From positions 1 through 7,039 of the forward strand of contig DIXD01000097.1 of NCBI GenBank assembly GCA_002435985.1: a stretch of 7,039 nucleotides of DNA, given 5' to 3'. Origin of the DNA: Spirochaetaceae bacterium UBA6089. GTDB taxonomy: Bacteria > Spirochaetota > Spirochaetia > Treponematales > Rectinemataceae. The position numbers were made by a program, and so were the translations under genes. Positions 1-5,630 of this stretch are shown here, piece by piece. Position 1 is the stretch's first letter. The number at the start of each line of letters is the position of its first letter. Below the pieces are notes generated by a model. The model was not told where the DNA came from. It did no database searches and saw only the letters and a program-made list of their open reading frames with translations.

Positions 1-48
1 TCCGGCGCCTACACGGATACTCTGACAATCAATTTCGTCGCATTCTGA
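1..48 (+). CDS. 3' end of a gene, possibly a secreted beta-sheet (spore-coat-U-like) protein
   Basis: Frame 1 is open from the window edge to a TGA at 46-48 and gives 15 residues, SGAYTDTLTINFVAF. The alternating pattern around YTDTLTINF resembles the last beta-strand of secreted or fimbrial-type domains such as the spore coat protein U family, which often end in a G-x-Y-x-D-x-L/I-T-V/I-x-(V/F) motif. That is pattern memory on a very short fragment, so both the coding status and the family are tentative. The gene body lies outside the window. It is on the same strand as the radical SAM gene but about 270 bp upstream, so the two probably do not share a transcript. Confidence 0.4.
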   Translation, partial: SGAYTDTLTINFVAF

Positions 49-131
49 TATTGCCGATAGACTTTAGATACCAAGAAGGCGCCGGAATGGGGCTTTGGTG
101 GTTTTCCTCTTCCTTCAAGCAGCGAACGTCG

Positions 132-169
132 TTGTGTTGCTGCTCGTACTATTTTATTTTGTGTATACT
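132..169 (+). promoter_or_regulatory. Possible promoter for the radical SAM gene
   Basis: TTGTGT (132-137) is followed after 17 bp by TATTTT (155-160). A second -10-like TATACT sits at 164-169 without a good -35 at the right distance. The surrounding stretch is locally A+T-rich compared with the rest of the window. The match is modest and the position is inferred; transcription from here would give a leader of about 140 nt. Confidence 0.28.
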
Positions 170-302
170 TCTTGTAGCGCCACCCCGACTAAGGACCATT
201 GTGAGAGCGAGCATCTATAGACAATGCTATCGGCGTCTATGAATGTTCTATATTCTGCGATATTCTAAACATTCAAGGGGGCATACTCAGGGGGGATATT
301 CT

Positions 303-308
303 AGGAGG
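303..308 (+). promoter_or_regulatory. Ribosome binding site deciding the start at 317
   Basis: AGGAGG lies 8 nt before the ATG at 317 but only 2 nt before the in-frame ATG at 311 and 14 nt before the ATG at 323. The spacing favours 317 as the start. The second GATATTCTA copy (295-303) abuts this site, so a factor bound there at RNA or DNA level could affect initiation. Confidence 0.75.
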
Positions 309-316
309 AGATGAAC

Positions 317-1660
317 ATGGCGATGGCATGGAATCTACTTTCGAGATTCGCTATGAAGAAGATCATGTACATCAGGGAAGACCCTTCTAAGCGCCTTCCG
401 GAAGTAATCGAATGGACTCGTCGTTTCGATCTGACAGGACGATACGCGAAGGTCTTCGATATGCTCGATCCATTCGTCAAAGATGAGCAGAATAACTGGA
501 ACCGCATGGCCAGGTCTCTCATCAGCGAACTGGATCCGATCTGCCTCGATAAACTGGTCACAAATCTTGCCGTCAATTCTTTTCTCGCCTCTGCCCCTAA
601 GCGGGAGCGGCTCACCAAGCGCGAATCGCACAATATTCCATGGGCTATTCTCATGGATCCTACCGCAAGCTGCAATCTTCGATGCATCGGCTGCTGGGCC
701 TCAGAGTATCGCAAGACGGATGGATTGGACGAGGCTCTTCTGGACCGCATCATACGCGAGGGGAAGGAACTCGGCATCTACATGTACATCTATTCGGGCG
801 GCGAGCCGCTCCTCCGCAAAGGCGACATACTCCGCCTGGCCGAACGACATCAGGACTGTTACTTTCTGGCTTTTTCCAATGGCACATTGGTGGACGAGCG
901 CTTTGCGGAAGAATGTCGCCGTCTGGGCAACTTCACGCTCGCGCTCAGCGTCGAGGGATTTGAAGCGGAAACAGACCTCAGGCGGGGCAAAGGAACGTAC
1001 CGCAAGGTCATCGACGCCATGGACATCCTCAAATCGCATGGTGTTCCCTTTGGGTTTTCGACCTGCTACCACCGATACAACACCGAGGTGGTCGGCTCTT
1101 CCGACTACGTGGATTTTATGGTCGAGAAAGGCTGCAGATTTGGCTGGTACTTTACGTATATTCCCCTCGGCCATGATGCGGACCTCACATTCCTCGCCAC
1201 GCCGGACCAGCGCGAATACATGTACAGAAAAGTGCGCGAGTACCGGAACAGCAAGCCCATTTTCCTTCTCGATTTTTGGAACGACGGAGAGTACGTGAAC
1301 GGCTGCATTGCCGGCGGCAGGAACTATCTCCATATCAACGCGGCCGGAGATGTGGAGCCCTGTGCCTTTATCCACTACTCCACGGCGAATATCAAGGAGA
1401 TGAGCCTTCTCGATACGATCAAGCAGCCTCTTTTTATGGAGTATGCCGCCGGCCAGCCTTTCAATGAGAACCATCTCAGACCCTGTCCGCTCTTGGACAA
1501 CCCGGAAAAGCTCCGCGACATGGTGCTGCGGAGTAAGGCCAAATCCACGCAACTCCTCGATGAGGAGGATGTCGTCTCGCTGACGGCGAAGTGTGAGGAT
1601 GCCTCCATAGCCTGGGCCGCCAGGGCGGATAAACTTTGGAATGAAAGAAAACACAAATGA
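317..1660 (+). CDS. Radical SAM protein with SPASM-like C-terminal Cys region, substrate unknown
   Basis: A 447-residue protein if started at ATG 317. The radical SAM core is clear: C119-x3-C123-x2-C126 (CNLRCIGC) would hold the [4Fe-4S] cluster that cleaves S-adenosylmethionine, and SGGEP at 160-164 is the SAM-binding GGEP motif. The next 150 residues look like the rest of a partial TIM barrel (FSNGTLVD; LALSVEGFE). The C-terminal part has C330, then INAAGDVEPC with C349, then RPCPLLDNP with C390, the layout of a SPASM-like auxiliary cluster domain; C426 is extra. About 110 residues precede the core and have no recognised domain. It is monocistronic here, with its own leader and terminator, so context gives no substrate. 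Family members include peptide-modifying enzymes, but no precursor peptide gene was seen nearby. The fold assignment is secure; the reaction is unknown. Confidence 0.9.
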   Translation: MAMAWNLLSRFAMKKIMYIREDPSKRLPEVIEWTRRFDLTGRYAKVFDMLDPFVKDEQNNWNRMARSLISELDPICLDKLVTNLAVNSFLASAPKRERLTKRESHNIPWAILMDPTASCNLRCIGCWASEYRKTDGLDEALLDRIIREGKELGIYMYIYSGGEPLLRKGDILRLAERHQDCYFLAFSNGTLVDERFAEECRRLGNFTLALSVEGFEAETDLRRGKGTYRKVIDAMDILKSHGVPFGFSTCYHRYNTEVVGSSDYVDFMVEKGCRFGWYFTYIPLGHDADLTFLATPDQREYMYRKVREYRNSKPIFLLDFWNDGEYVNGCIAGGRNYLHINAAGDVEPCAFIHYSTANIKEMSLLDTIKQPLFMEYAAGQPFNENHLRPCPLLDNPEKLRDMVLRSKAKSTQLLDEEDVVSLTAKCEDASIAWAARADKLWNERKHK

Positions 1661-1744
1661 TTGCCCAATGGCCTTGGACCGTAGAACGACCGGGCTGATT
1701 TCATGGAATGGGCACGTATTTAAGTTCTTGTAATACAATGAATA

Positions 1745-1769
1745 AAGCCGCTCGAATCGAGCGGCTTTT
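1745..1769. terminator. Bidirectional intrinsic terminator between converging units
   Basis: A perfect 11-bp inverted repeat, AAGCCGCTCGA (1745-1755) and TCGAGCGGCTT (1757-1767), centred on A1756. On the plus strand the stem runs into TTTT (1766-1769) and would end the radical SAM transcript 85-110 nt after its stop. Read on the minus strand, the same stem is followed by a U-rich CUUUAUU and lies just beyond the 3' end of tRNA-Pro, so it can end that transcript too. Confidence 0.88.
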
Positions 1770-1776
1770 CGATCTA

Positions 1777-1849
1777 TCGGGCTGAGAGGATTTGAACCTC
1801 CGACATCTTGGTCCCGAACCAAGCGCGCTAGCCCCTGCGCTACAGCCCG
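1777..1849 (-). tRNA. tRNA-Pro (anticodon CGG)
   Basis: The minus strand folds into a full cloverleaf of 73 nt. The acceptor stem CGGGCTG (1849-1843) pairs perfectly with CAGCCCG (1784-1778), and the discriminator is A. The anticodon arm is CTTGG-TTCGGGA-CCAAG with anticodon CGG, the loop typical of bacterial proline tRNA. The T arm is GGAGG-TTCAAAT-CCTCT with one G-U pair. The D arm is GCGC/GCGC. CCA is not encoded, so a CCA-adding enzyme would be needed. This tRNA reads CCG. It lies downstream of tRNA-Asp and a terminator-like hairpin, with no room for its own promoter directly in front. Confidence 0.97.
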
Positions 1850-1858
1850 AATGCCGTT

Positions 1859-1887
1859 AAAAAAAACCCGTCGCGCAGCGGACGGGT
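1859..1887 (-). terminator. Terminator-like hairpin between tRNA-Asp and tRNA-Pro
   Basis: On the minus strand ACCCGTC (1887-1881) pairs with GACGGGT (1872-1866) around an 8-nt loop and is followed by a run of eight T (1866-1859), the classic intrinsic terminator form. It would end tRNA-Asp transcripts, but only 9 nt separate its U-tract from the first base of tRNA-Pro. Either termination is partial or the structure serves in processing. Confidence 0.8.
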
Positions 1888-1906
1888 GTATTCCACATAA
1901 CGCGGA

Positions 1907-1919
1907 ACCGCTATGCGGT
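1907..1919 (-). repeat. Small hairpin in the tRNA-Asp trailer
   Basis: ACCGC-ATA-GCGGT on the minus strand forms a 5-bp stem with a 3-nt loop, starting 4 nt after the last base of tRNA-Asp. It stands just before the terminator-like hairpin and could influence 3' trimming of the precursor. No U-tract follows, so it is not itself a terminator. Confidence 0.4.
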
Positions 1920-1922
1920 AGT

Positions 1923-1996
1923 CGGGAGCGACGGGGCTTGAACCCGCGATCTCCGGCTTGACAGGCCAGCGCGATAACCAGCTTCGCTACGCCCCC
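1923..1996 (-). tRNA. tRNA-Asp (anticodon GTC)
   Basis: A 74-nt cloverleaf on the minus strand. The acceptor stem GGGGGCG (1996-1990) pairs with CGCTCCC (1930-1924) with one G-U pair. The discriminator is G, as expected for aspartate identity. The anticodon arm CTGGC-CTGTCAA-GCCGG carries GTC. The T arm contains the usual GGTTCAAGCC core. CCA is not encoded. It is the first gene after a strong promoter and reads GAC/GAU codons. Confidence 0.97.
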
Positions 1997-2018
1997 GTGT
2001 CATTGCTGACGAGATGCT

Positions 2019-2047
2019 ACTATATCGGTACCCTTTTTTTGTGTCAA
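2019..2047 (-). promoter_or_regulatory. Strong sigma70-type promoter for the tRNA-Asp/tRNA-Pro unit
   Basis: On the minus strand a consensus TTGACA (2047-2042) and TATAGT (2024-2019) are separated by exactly 17 bp. Transcription would start near 2012, giving a leader of about 15 nt before tRNA-Asp. The -35 box contains the TGA stop codon (2046-2044) of the Rsm22-like gene, so the coding end and the promoter are physically fused. I see no terminator between that gene and the tRNAs. Confidence 0.88.
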
Positions 2048-3456
2048 TAGGATATAAGGATGGCGCCCGTCTTCTGGTCGAAGGCATTGGATGGTTGAAG
2101 TTCCTGTTGGGAGCCTCGGCGTGGCGATTTTCTGGAGAAAGGCAGGCTGAGCCGCAGAAGTGCGCCGGATTCGGGCAGTGTTTTGCCTTTATTCGTCGAA
2201 ATCAAGGTATAGCCCAAGGGAGAGCAGGCATATTTACCGCTTCTGTCGCCTGGCAGCGCGATGGCATCCGACACAATGCGGCAGTCGATTTCCGCCGGGC
2301 CCGTTTCAGCGGTGCTTGCCGTGTGCCTGGGTGGCTCTTCATGATTCTGGCTCGAGGGCCTCCTGCCGCCGGGGGTATGCTGGGCTTCCTGTTTTTGTAG
2401 AAAAAGAAAGCTGAAGGACAATTTTTCTTTCGAGAGCCCGGCTTCTTCTGAAAGTGCCCTGAGCCATCGAGGTGCGAATTCGGCAGGTATCGAAAAATGA
2501 CACCAGGGATATTTCGTCCTGGGTGCAGGCATGCGGACTTCTTCGATGATGCCGACATGCCCTCCGATTTGACCTCCTATATGCCCTCCGACATGCCCTT
2601 TGACATGCCCGGTGATGTGTTCCTGCCCGCTTTTGAAGATGCCGGGCATTGGGCAGGCGCGGTGGTGGGGACAGGGCGCCAGGATCTTGTCGCCGTTCAG
2701 AATAGCCGCAGCCCTCAGCGCGCTCATAAGCCCGCCGGAACGAGGTTCCCCTGGTTCGACGATGAGCATCGTACCCTGAGGACTGCAATATTGAGCAATC
2801 CGTTGGTACAGGTCGGCTGCAGCGTTGGAGAGCATTCCCTCGTGACGCCAGAAGAATTCGTTGAACACATTGACTGCGGAAAAGAGGTCAGCCTTTTCGT
2901 GGAGAGGCTCTCCGAAGCGCGCGTGCCGCAACTCGATGTTCCATGGCGGAAGTTCTCCTCCATGTTTTGCGGCGAGGAGCTCGAGGATGAGCTTTCCGGC
3001 TTCCATGATGCGCGGTGCCCGATCGACGCACACGAAGGTGAGCGGCATTTTTCTCAGTTCGGGCTTTGCGCAGTAGAGCGCAATCAGAAAAGTGAGGGGC
3101 CCTGAGCCCATATCGATGATCGTGGCACCAGGCTTGAGTGTAAGAGGGAGCTCCGTCAAGAAGGCGACAAGCCGCACAAGGTTCCACGGCATAAAATAGC
3201 GGAGATATGCTGAAAAGAAGGTCGGATTATTGAGATAATCGACACTTCGTTGTGCCCTGTCCATCGTGAGCGAGCGCCAGAGGTCCCGAATGCTGTAGCG
3301 TAGAATTGCCCGCTTGCGCCCCGGGATCGGATTCGCCTCATCGATGCATGCGGAAAGTTTCTGCAATGCCGCTGCTGCATCTTCACTGATGCGGAAACTG
3401 TAGAGGATCGTACCAGCCATAGAGGGACTATAGCACATCCCTCGATTATTCGACAC
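2044..3456 (-). CDS. Rsm22-family methyltransferase-like protein (probable Fe-S, ribosome-associated)
   Basis: 470 residues from GTG 3456. A class I methyltransferase core holds the SAM loop IIDMGSGP (113-120), an acidic beta2 strand end FVCVD (141-145) and EPGEPRSG (234-241). The signature of Rsm22/METTL17 follows: CPHHRACP (C262, C268), WCHF (C319) and a C-terminal beta-domain with KYACSPLGY (C411). In this family four such cysteines bind a [4Fe-4S] cluster and the protein acts on or assembles the small ribosomal subunit; catalysis is unproven for many members. Between C268 and C319 there is an unusual Gly-His repeat at 278-301, and a polar, Pro-rich linker fills about 357-388. The GTG overlaps the tdh stop by one base (TAGTG), which suggests coupling, but no good Shine-Dalgarno precedes it. 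ATG 3420 (residue 13) is an alternative start just before the first well-formed segment. Family call is firm; the start is not. Confidence 0.85.
   Translation of the reverse strand: MSNNRGMCYSPSMAGTILYSFRISEDAAAALQKLSACIDEANPIPGRKRAILRYSIRDLWRSLTMDRAQRSVDYLNNPTFFSAYLRYFMPWNLVRLVAFLTELPLTLKPGATIIDMGSGPLTFLIALYCAKPELRKMPLTFVCVDRAPRIMEAGKLILELLAAKHGGELPPWNIELRHARFGEPLHEKADLFSAVNVFNEFFWRHEGMLSNAAADLYQRIAQYCSPQGTMLIVEPGEPRSGGLMSALRAAAILNGDKILAPCPHHRACPMPGIFKSGQEHITGHVKGHVGGHIGGQIGGHVGIIEEVRMPAPRTKYPWCHFSIPAEFAPRWLRALSEEAGLSKEKLSFSFLFLQKQEAQHTPGGRRPSSQNHEEPPRHTASTAETGPAEIDCRIVSDAIALPGDRSGKYACSPLGYTLISTNKGKTLPESGALLRLSLPFSRKSPRRGSQQELQPSNAFDQKTGAILISY
2554..2625 (-). repeat. Six 12-bp tandem units encoding a Gly-His tetrapeptide repeat
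   Basis: Six consecutive 12-bp units share the plus-strand pattern GACATGCCCTCC with substitutions. They are in frame with the Rsm22-like gene and encode QEHI-TGHV-KGHV-GGHI-GGQI-GGHV (residues 278-301). Five of the six units keep His at position 3, and every unit ends in V or I. In-frame period-12 copies point to slippage or unequal exchange, so copy number may vary between strains. Confidence 0.9.
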
Positions 3457-3464
3457 TAATCGAG
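3441..3464 (-). promoter_or_regulatory. Hairpin over the tdh stop / Rsm22-like start
   Basis: In the minus-strand RNA, CUCGAUUA (3464-3457) pairs perfectly with UAAUCGAG (3448-3441) around an 8-nt loop. The loop begins with the GUG start codon (3456-3454), and the 5' arm carries the UA of the tdh UAG stop. The 3' arm runs into GAGGG and an in-frame AUG (residue 7). No U-tract follows, so it is not a terminator. It could gate initiation of the downstream gene or mark the wrong start choice. Confidence 0.45.
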
Positions 3465-4481
3465 ACTAAGCACCACTTTGCCTGCTTCACCCGAGAGCAT
3501 CGCCGCAAATCCTTTTTCGAAATCGTCGAAGGAGAATCGGTGAGTAATGACGGGGCTGATGTCCAGGCCCGAGAGCAGCATGGTCTGCATCTTGTACCAA
3601 GTCTCGAATATTTCGCGGCCGTAGACACCCTTGATGAAGAGCCCCTTGAAGATGACGCGCGACCAATCGATGCCAGCACCGTCCGGTAGAAGGCCGAGGA
3701 GAGCCATACGCCCACCATTGTACATGTTCTCGATCATCTGTTCGAGAGCCTGGGGACTTCCTGACATCTCCATGCCAATGTCGAATCCGCCCACCATACC
3801 CAGCTCTTTCTGTACGGCTTTGAGATCTTCTTGGGCGACGTTGACAACGCGCGTTGCACCGAGTTTCTTCGCAAGTTCGAGGCGCCAGGGGTTCACATCG
3901 GTCACGACGACATTGCGCGCACCGACATGCCGTGCAATCGCGCCTGCCATGCAGCCGATCGGCCCTGCTCCAGTGATGAGCACGTCTTCCCCCACCATGT
4001 CGAAGGAGAGGGCTGTATGGGTCGCATTGCCGAAGGGATCGAAGATAGCCGCGATGTCGTCGGGAATTGCCTCATGCACGTGCCAGGCGTTCTGTGCGGG
4101 AACGGACAGGTACTCGGCAAAGCATCCGTCGCGGTTGACCCCGATGCCTATCGTGTTCGGGCAGAGGTGGCGTCTACCCGCGCGGCAAGCCCTGCAGACA
4201 CCACACCAGATGTGGCCCTCTGCGGACACCCGTTCGCCGATCTTGTAGCCTTGCACCGAGCGCCCCATGTCCACGATTTCTCCGACAAATTCGTGTCCTA
4301 TAATCTGTCCTAGCCGAATGGTGCGCTGTGCCCAGCTGTCCCATTTCCAAATATGGACATCCGTGCCGCATATGGCTGTTTTTTTGACTTTTATAAGAAG
4401 ATCGTTATCGCCGATTTGAGGAATCGGACGATCTTCCATCCAAAGCCCCGGCTCATTCTTACGTTTTACAAGCGCTTTCAT
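3456..4481 (-). CDS. tdh: L-threonine 3-dehydrogenase (zinc, NAD+-dependent)
   Basis: The product oxidises L-threonine to 2-amino-3-ketobutyrate with NAD+, the first step of threonine conversion to glycine and acetyl-CoA, in the cytosol. The 341-residue length equals that of E. coli Tdh and the sequence follows it throughout. Catalytic zinc residues are C38 (in AICGTD) and the GHE motif with H63 and E64. The structural zinc lobe has C93, C96, C99 and C107. The Rossmann motif is GAGPIG (171-176), with D195 in VVVTDVN set to bind the NAD ribose. The C-terminal stretch IFKGLFIKGVYGREIFETWYK is characteristic of Tdh rather than sorbitol dehydrogenase. An AAAGGAG site (4492-4486) stands 4 nt before the ATG. 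The usual partner kbl (2-amino-3-ketobutyrate CoA ligase) is not next to it; the gene downstream is the Rsm22-like gene, overlapping by one base. Confidence 0.96.
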   Translation of the reverse strand: MKALVKRKNEPGLWMEDRPIPQIGDNDLLIKVKKTAICGTDVHIWKWDSWAQRTIRLGQIIGHEFVGEIVDMGRSVQGYKIGERVSAEGHIWCGVCRACRAGRRHLCPNTIGIGVNRDGCFAEYLSVPAQNAWHVHEAIPDDIAAIFDPFGNATHTALSFDMVGEDVLITGAGPIGCMAGAIARHVGARNVVVTDVNPWRLELAKKLGATRVVNVAQEDLKAVQKELGMVGGFDIGMEMSGSPQALEQMIENMYNGGRMALLGLLPDGAGIDWSRVIFKGLFIKGVYGREIFETWYKMQTMLLSGLDISPVITHRFSFDDFEKGFAAMLSGEAGKVVLSLD

Positions 4482-4607
4482 ACTGCTCCTTTCGGTCCGC
4501 GCGGCCTCGAACTCCGGTAGCGCGGATCATCACAGATCGACTTCCAGTATACTACGTGTAGTTGAAATGAGGAATGCAAAAAATGAAATAAACCATGCTT
4601 CGTACCG
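4482..4607 (-). promoter_or_regulatory. tdh upstream region with possible -10 box and leader inverted repeat
   Basis: This 126-bp gap separates the transporter stop from the tdh start. TATACT on the minus strand (4551-4546, inside palindromic AGTATACT) is a good -10 candidate, but the -35 position 17 bp upstream reads only TTCCTC. Nearer the gene, CCGCGC (4525-4520) and GCGCGG (4502-4497) can pair in the leader just before the ribosome site. No clear terminator follows the transporter gene, so tdh may be read both from upstream and from here. Confidence 0.35.
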
Positions 4608-5507
4608 CTACAACAAAAAGAATAGCGCTGCTCCTCCGACCGCTATCGCGGCTCCAAGAATCTCTAGATAATGAATTTTTTGCTTGAGGATCAATACCGA
4701 AGGCACGATGATCACCACGGGCGTGAGCGCCATGAGCGTGCTTGTGGCGGCAACCTGCGTGTTCTGCATCGAGAAGAGAGAAAGAGCCACGCCCAAAAAT
4801 GGCCCGAACACCGAACCTTTTATGGTCGCGGTGAAGGCTTCTCTATTTTTCGGCACCCTGAAAAAGACATAATTTCCCTGTCCCATGATGAGGGCGTTGA
4901 TGGCGAATCCGAAGATCGCCACAAAAACCCTGATTTGGGTGCCGGAGATGGGATTATAATCGCCAAGTCCGGCTTTTGTGAGCACCATGCTCCCCGCCTG
5001 GAACAGCGCAGACAAAAAGGCATAGACGAGCCCTTTTACCGAAAGCACACCTTCGTTGTTTTTTCTGGTCTGGTGGGATCGCGTGAGTACAACGATGAGG
5101 ATACCGGCAACGGTGACTGCCATGCCGATGAGCCTGTGCAGCTGCATGCGCTCCGCAATGAAGATGTAGGCGAACAGTGCGGTGAATACCGGCGTGAGTG
5201 ACTGGAATATGACGGTAATTCTTGAGCCTATAAGTACGTATGCGTTAAAGAGAAAAAAGTCTGCGATCACGAAGCCGACAAGCCCTGACAGGGAGAGAAA
5301 TATCCATGTCCGGAGCGAGGCGTCGTAGGGAAAGGGAACCCCGCGAACAATGGTTCCAGCGATGGCAAGAAAGAAAAAGGCGATGACCACCTTCCAAAAA
5401 TTGACCGCCAGCGCCCCGACTTTTTTCGAAGCGTTTTCAAAAAAAATGGCTGAAAAAGCCCAAAACACCGCTGTCCCAAAGGCAGCAAGCAACGCCAACC
5501 TTTCCAT
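4608..5507 (-). CDS. EamA/DMT-superfamily membrane transporter
   Basis: A 299-residue, very hydrophobic inner-membrane protein with about ten predicted helices arranged as two EamA repeats. The first spans roughly residues 5-142 and ends in the typical LTPVFTALFAYIFIAERMQLHRLIGMAVTVAGILIVV. The second spans roughly 156-298 and ends in the parallel LMALTPVVIIVPSVLILKQKIHYLEILGAAIAVGGAALFFL. The short polar stretch TRSHQTRKNNEG joins the halves. Family members usually export or import amino acids, nucleosides or other small metabolites; the substrate cannot be read from sequence. An AGGAG (5515-5511) sits 3 nt before the ATG. It lies upstream of tdh on the same strand, so an amino-acid-related role is possible but only inferred. 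It is divergent from the kinase-like gene. Confidence 0.9.
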   Translation of the reverse strand: MERLALLAAFGTAVFWAFSAIFFENASKKVGALAVNFWKVVIAFFFLAIAGTIVRGVPFPYDASLRTWIFLSLSGLVGFVIADFFLFNAYVLIGSRITVIFQSLTPVFTALFAYIFIAERMQLHRLIGMAVTVAGILIVVLTRSHQTRKNNEGVLSVKGLVYAFLSALFQAGSMVLTKAGLGDYNPISGTQIRVFVAIFGFAINALIMGQGNYVFFRVPKNREAFTATIKGSVFGPFLGVALSLFSMQNTQVAATSTLMALTPVVIIVPSVLILKQKIHYLEILGAAIAVGGAALFFLL

Positions 5508-5583
5508 GAGCTCCTATTTTAGTGAAGGTTCTTCGCTTGTGATAGGGGAGGCGATTTTAATCTCTCTTGGTTTCCGTTTTCAT

Positions 5584-5612
5584 TTGACCTACGCTCGATC
5601 TTGGAATATTCT
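5584..5612 (+). promoter_or_regulatory. Sigma70-type promoter for the kinase-BON/rlmB unit
   Basis: TTGACC (5584-5589) and TATTCT (5607-5612) are spaced by 17 bp, a good match to consensus. The expected start near 5619 falls on the first base of the AGGAGG ribosome site (5619-5624), so the leader would be only about 12 nt. It lies in the divergent region shared with the transporter gene; I see no equally good promoter for the minus-strand gene. Confidence 0.65.
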
Positions 5613-5618
5613 TATTAT

Positions 5619-5624
5619 AGGAGG
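5619..5624 (+). promoter_or_regulatory. Ribosome binding site fixing the start at 5631
   Basis: AGGAGG with a 6-nt spacer to ATG 5631. The in-frame ATG at 5601 lies inside the promoter spacer and has no such site, so the longer reading is rejected. Confidence 0.85.
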
Positions 5625-5630
5625 CTCAAT

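Larger units (their letters stand above)
49..316 (+). other. Non-coding interval and leader upstream of the radical SAM gene
   Basis: I find no convincing gene here; the only open frame (51-242) has a Cys/Arg-rich composition with no family look and no ribosome site. An imperfect hairpin pairing CCAA (71-74) with TTGG (95-98), followed by TTTT at 102-105, might be a weak terminator for the gene ending at 48. The last 75 bp contain a 7-bp inverted repeat, GAATGTT (241-247) with AACATTC (268-274), and two copies of GATATTCTA (259-267 and 295-303). These could be operator or leader structure for the downstream gene. Confidence 0.45.

Noticed and set aside
53..234. Distant inverted repeat GCCGATAG (53-60) and CTATCGGC (227-234) as mobile-element ends
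   Set aside because: Only 8 bp, with no transposase or flanking target duplication between or around them; chance is the simpler explanation.
51..242. 63-codon plus-strand frame in the left non-coding interval
   Set aside because: No Shine-Dalgarno, unusual Cys/Arg-rich composition, and no neighbour that would support a small protein.
701..1822. Long minus-strand open frame opposite the radical SAM gene
   Set aside because: It runs through tRNA-Pro and the terminator, shows no domain features, and mirrors the codon pattern of the plus-strand gene, which has intact catalytic motifs.
1958..1963. Plus-strand TTGACA
   Set aside because: It is the complement of the tRNA-Asp anticodon loop and has no suitable -10 box downstream.
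2554..2625. CRISPR-like array
   Set aside because: The units are 12 bp with no spacers and encode in-frame tetrapeptides, so this is a coding tandem repeat.
2497..3105. Plus-strand open frame of about 200 codons opposite the Rsm22-like gene
   Set aside because: It is antisense to the well-supported methyltransferase core; its MPSDM-type repeat is only the complement of the Gly-His units.
3831..4313. Plus-strand open frame opposite tdh
   Set aside because: tdh is full length and matches its family throughout; the antisense frame has no recognisable features or ribosome site.
5601..5630. Earlier ATG start for the kinase-BON gene
   Set aside because: It lies within the promoter spacer, has no ribosome site, and adds ten residues not typical of the family, whose proteins begin close to the ISR motif.
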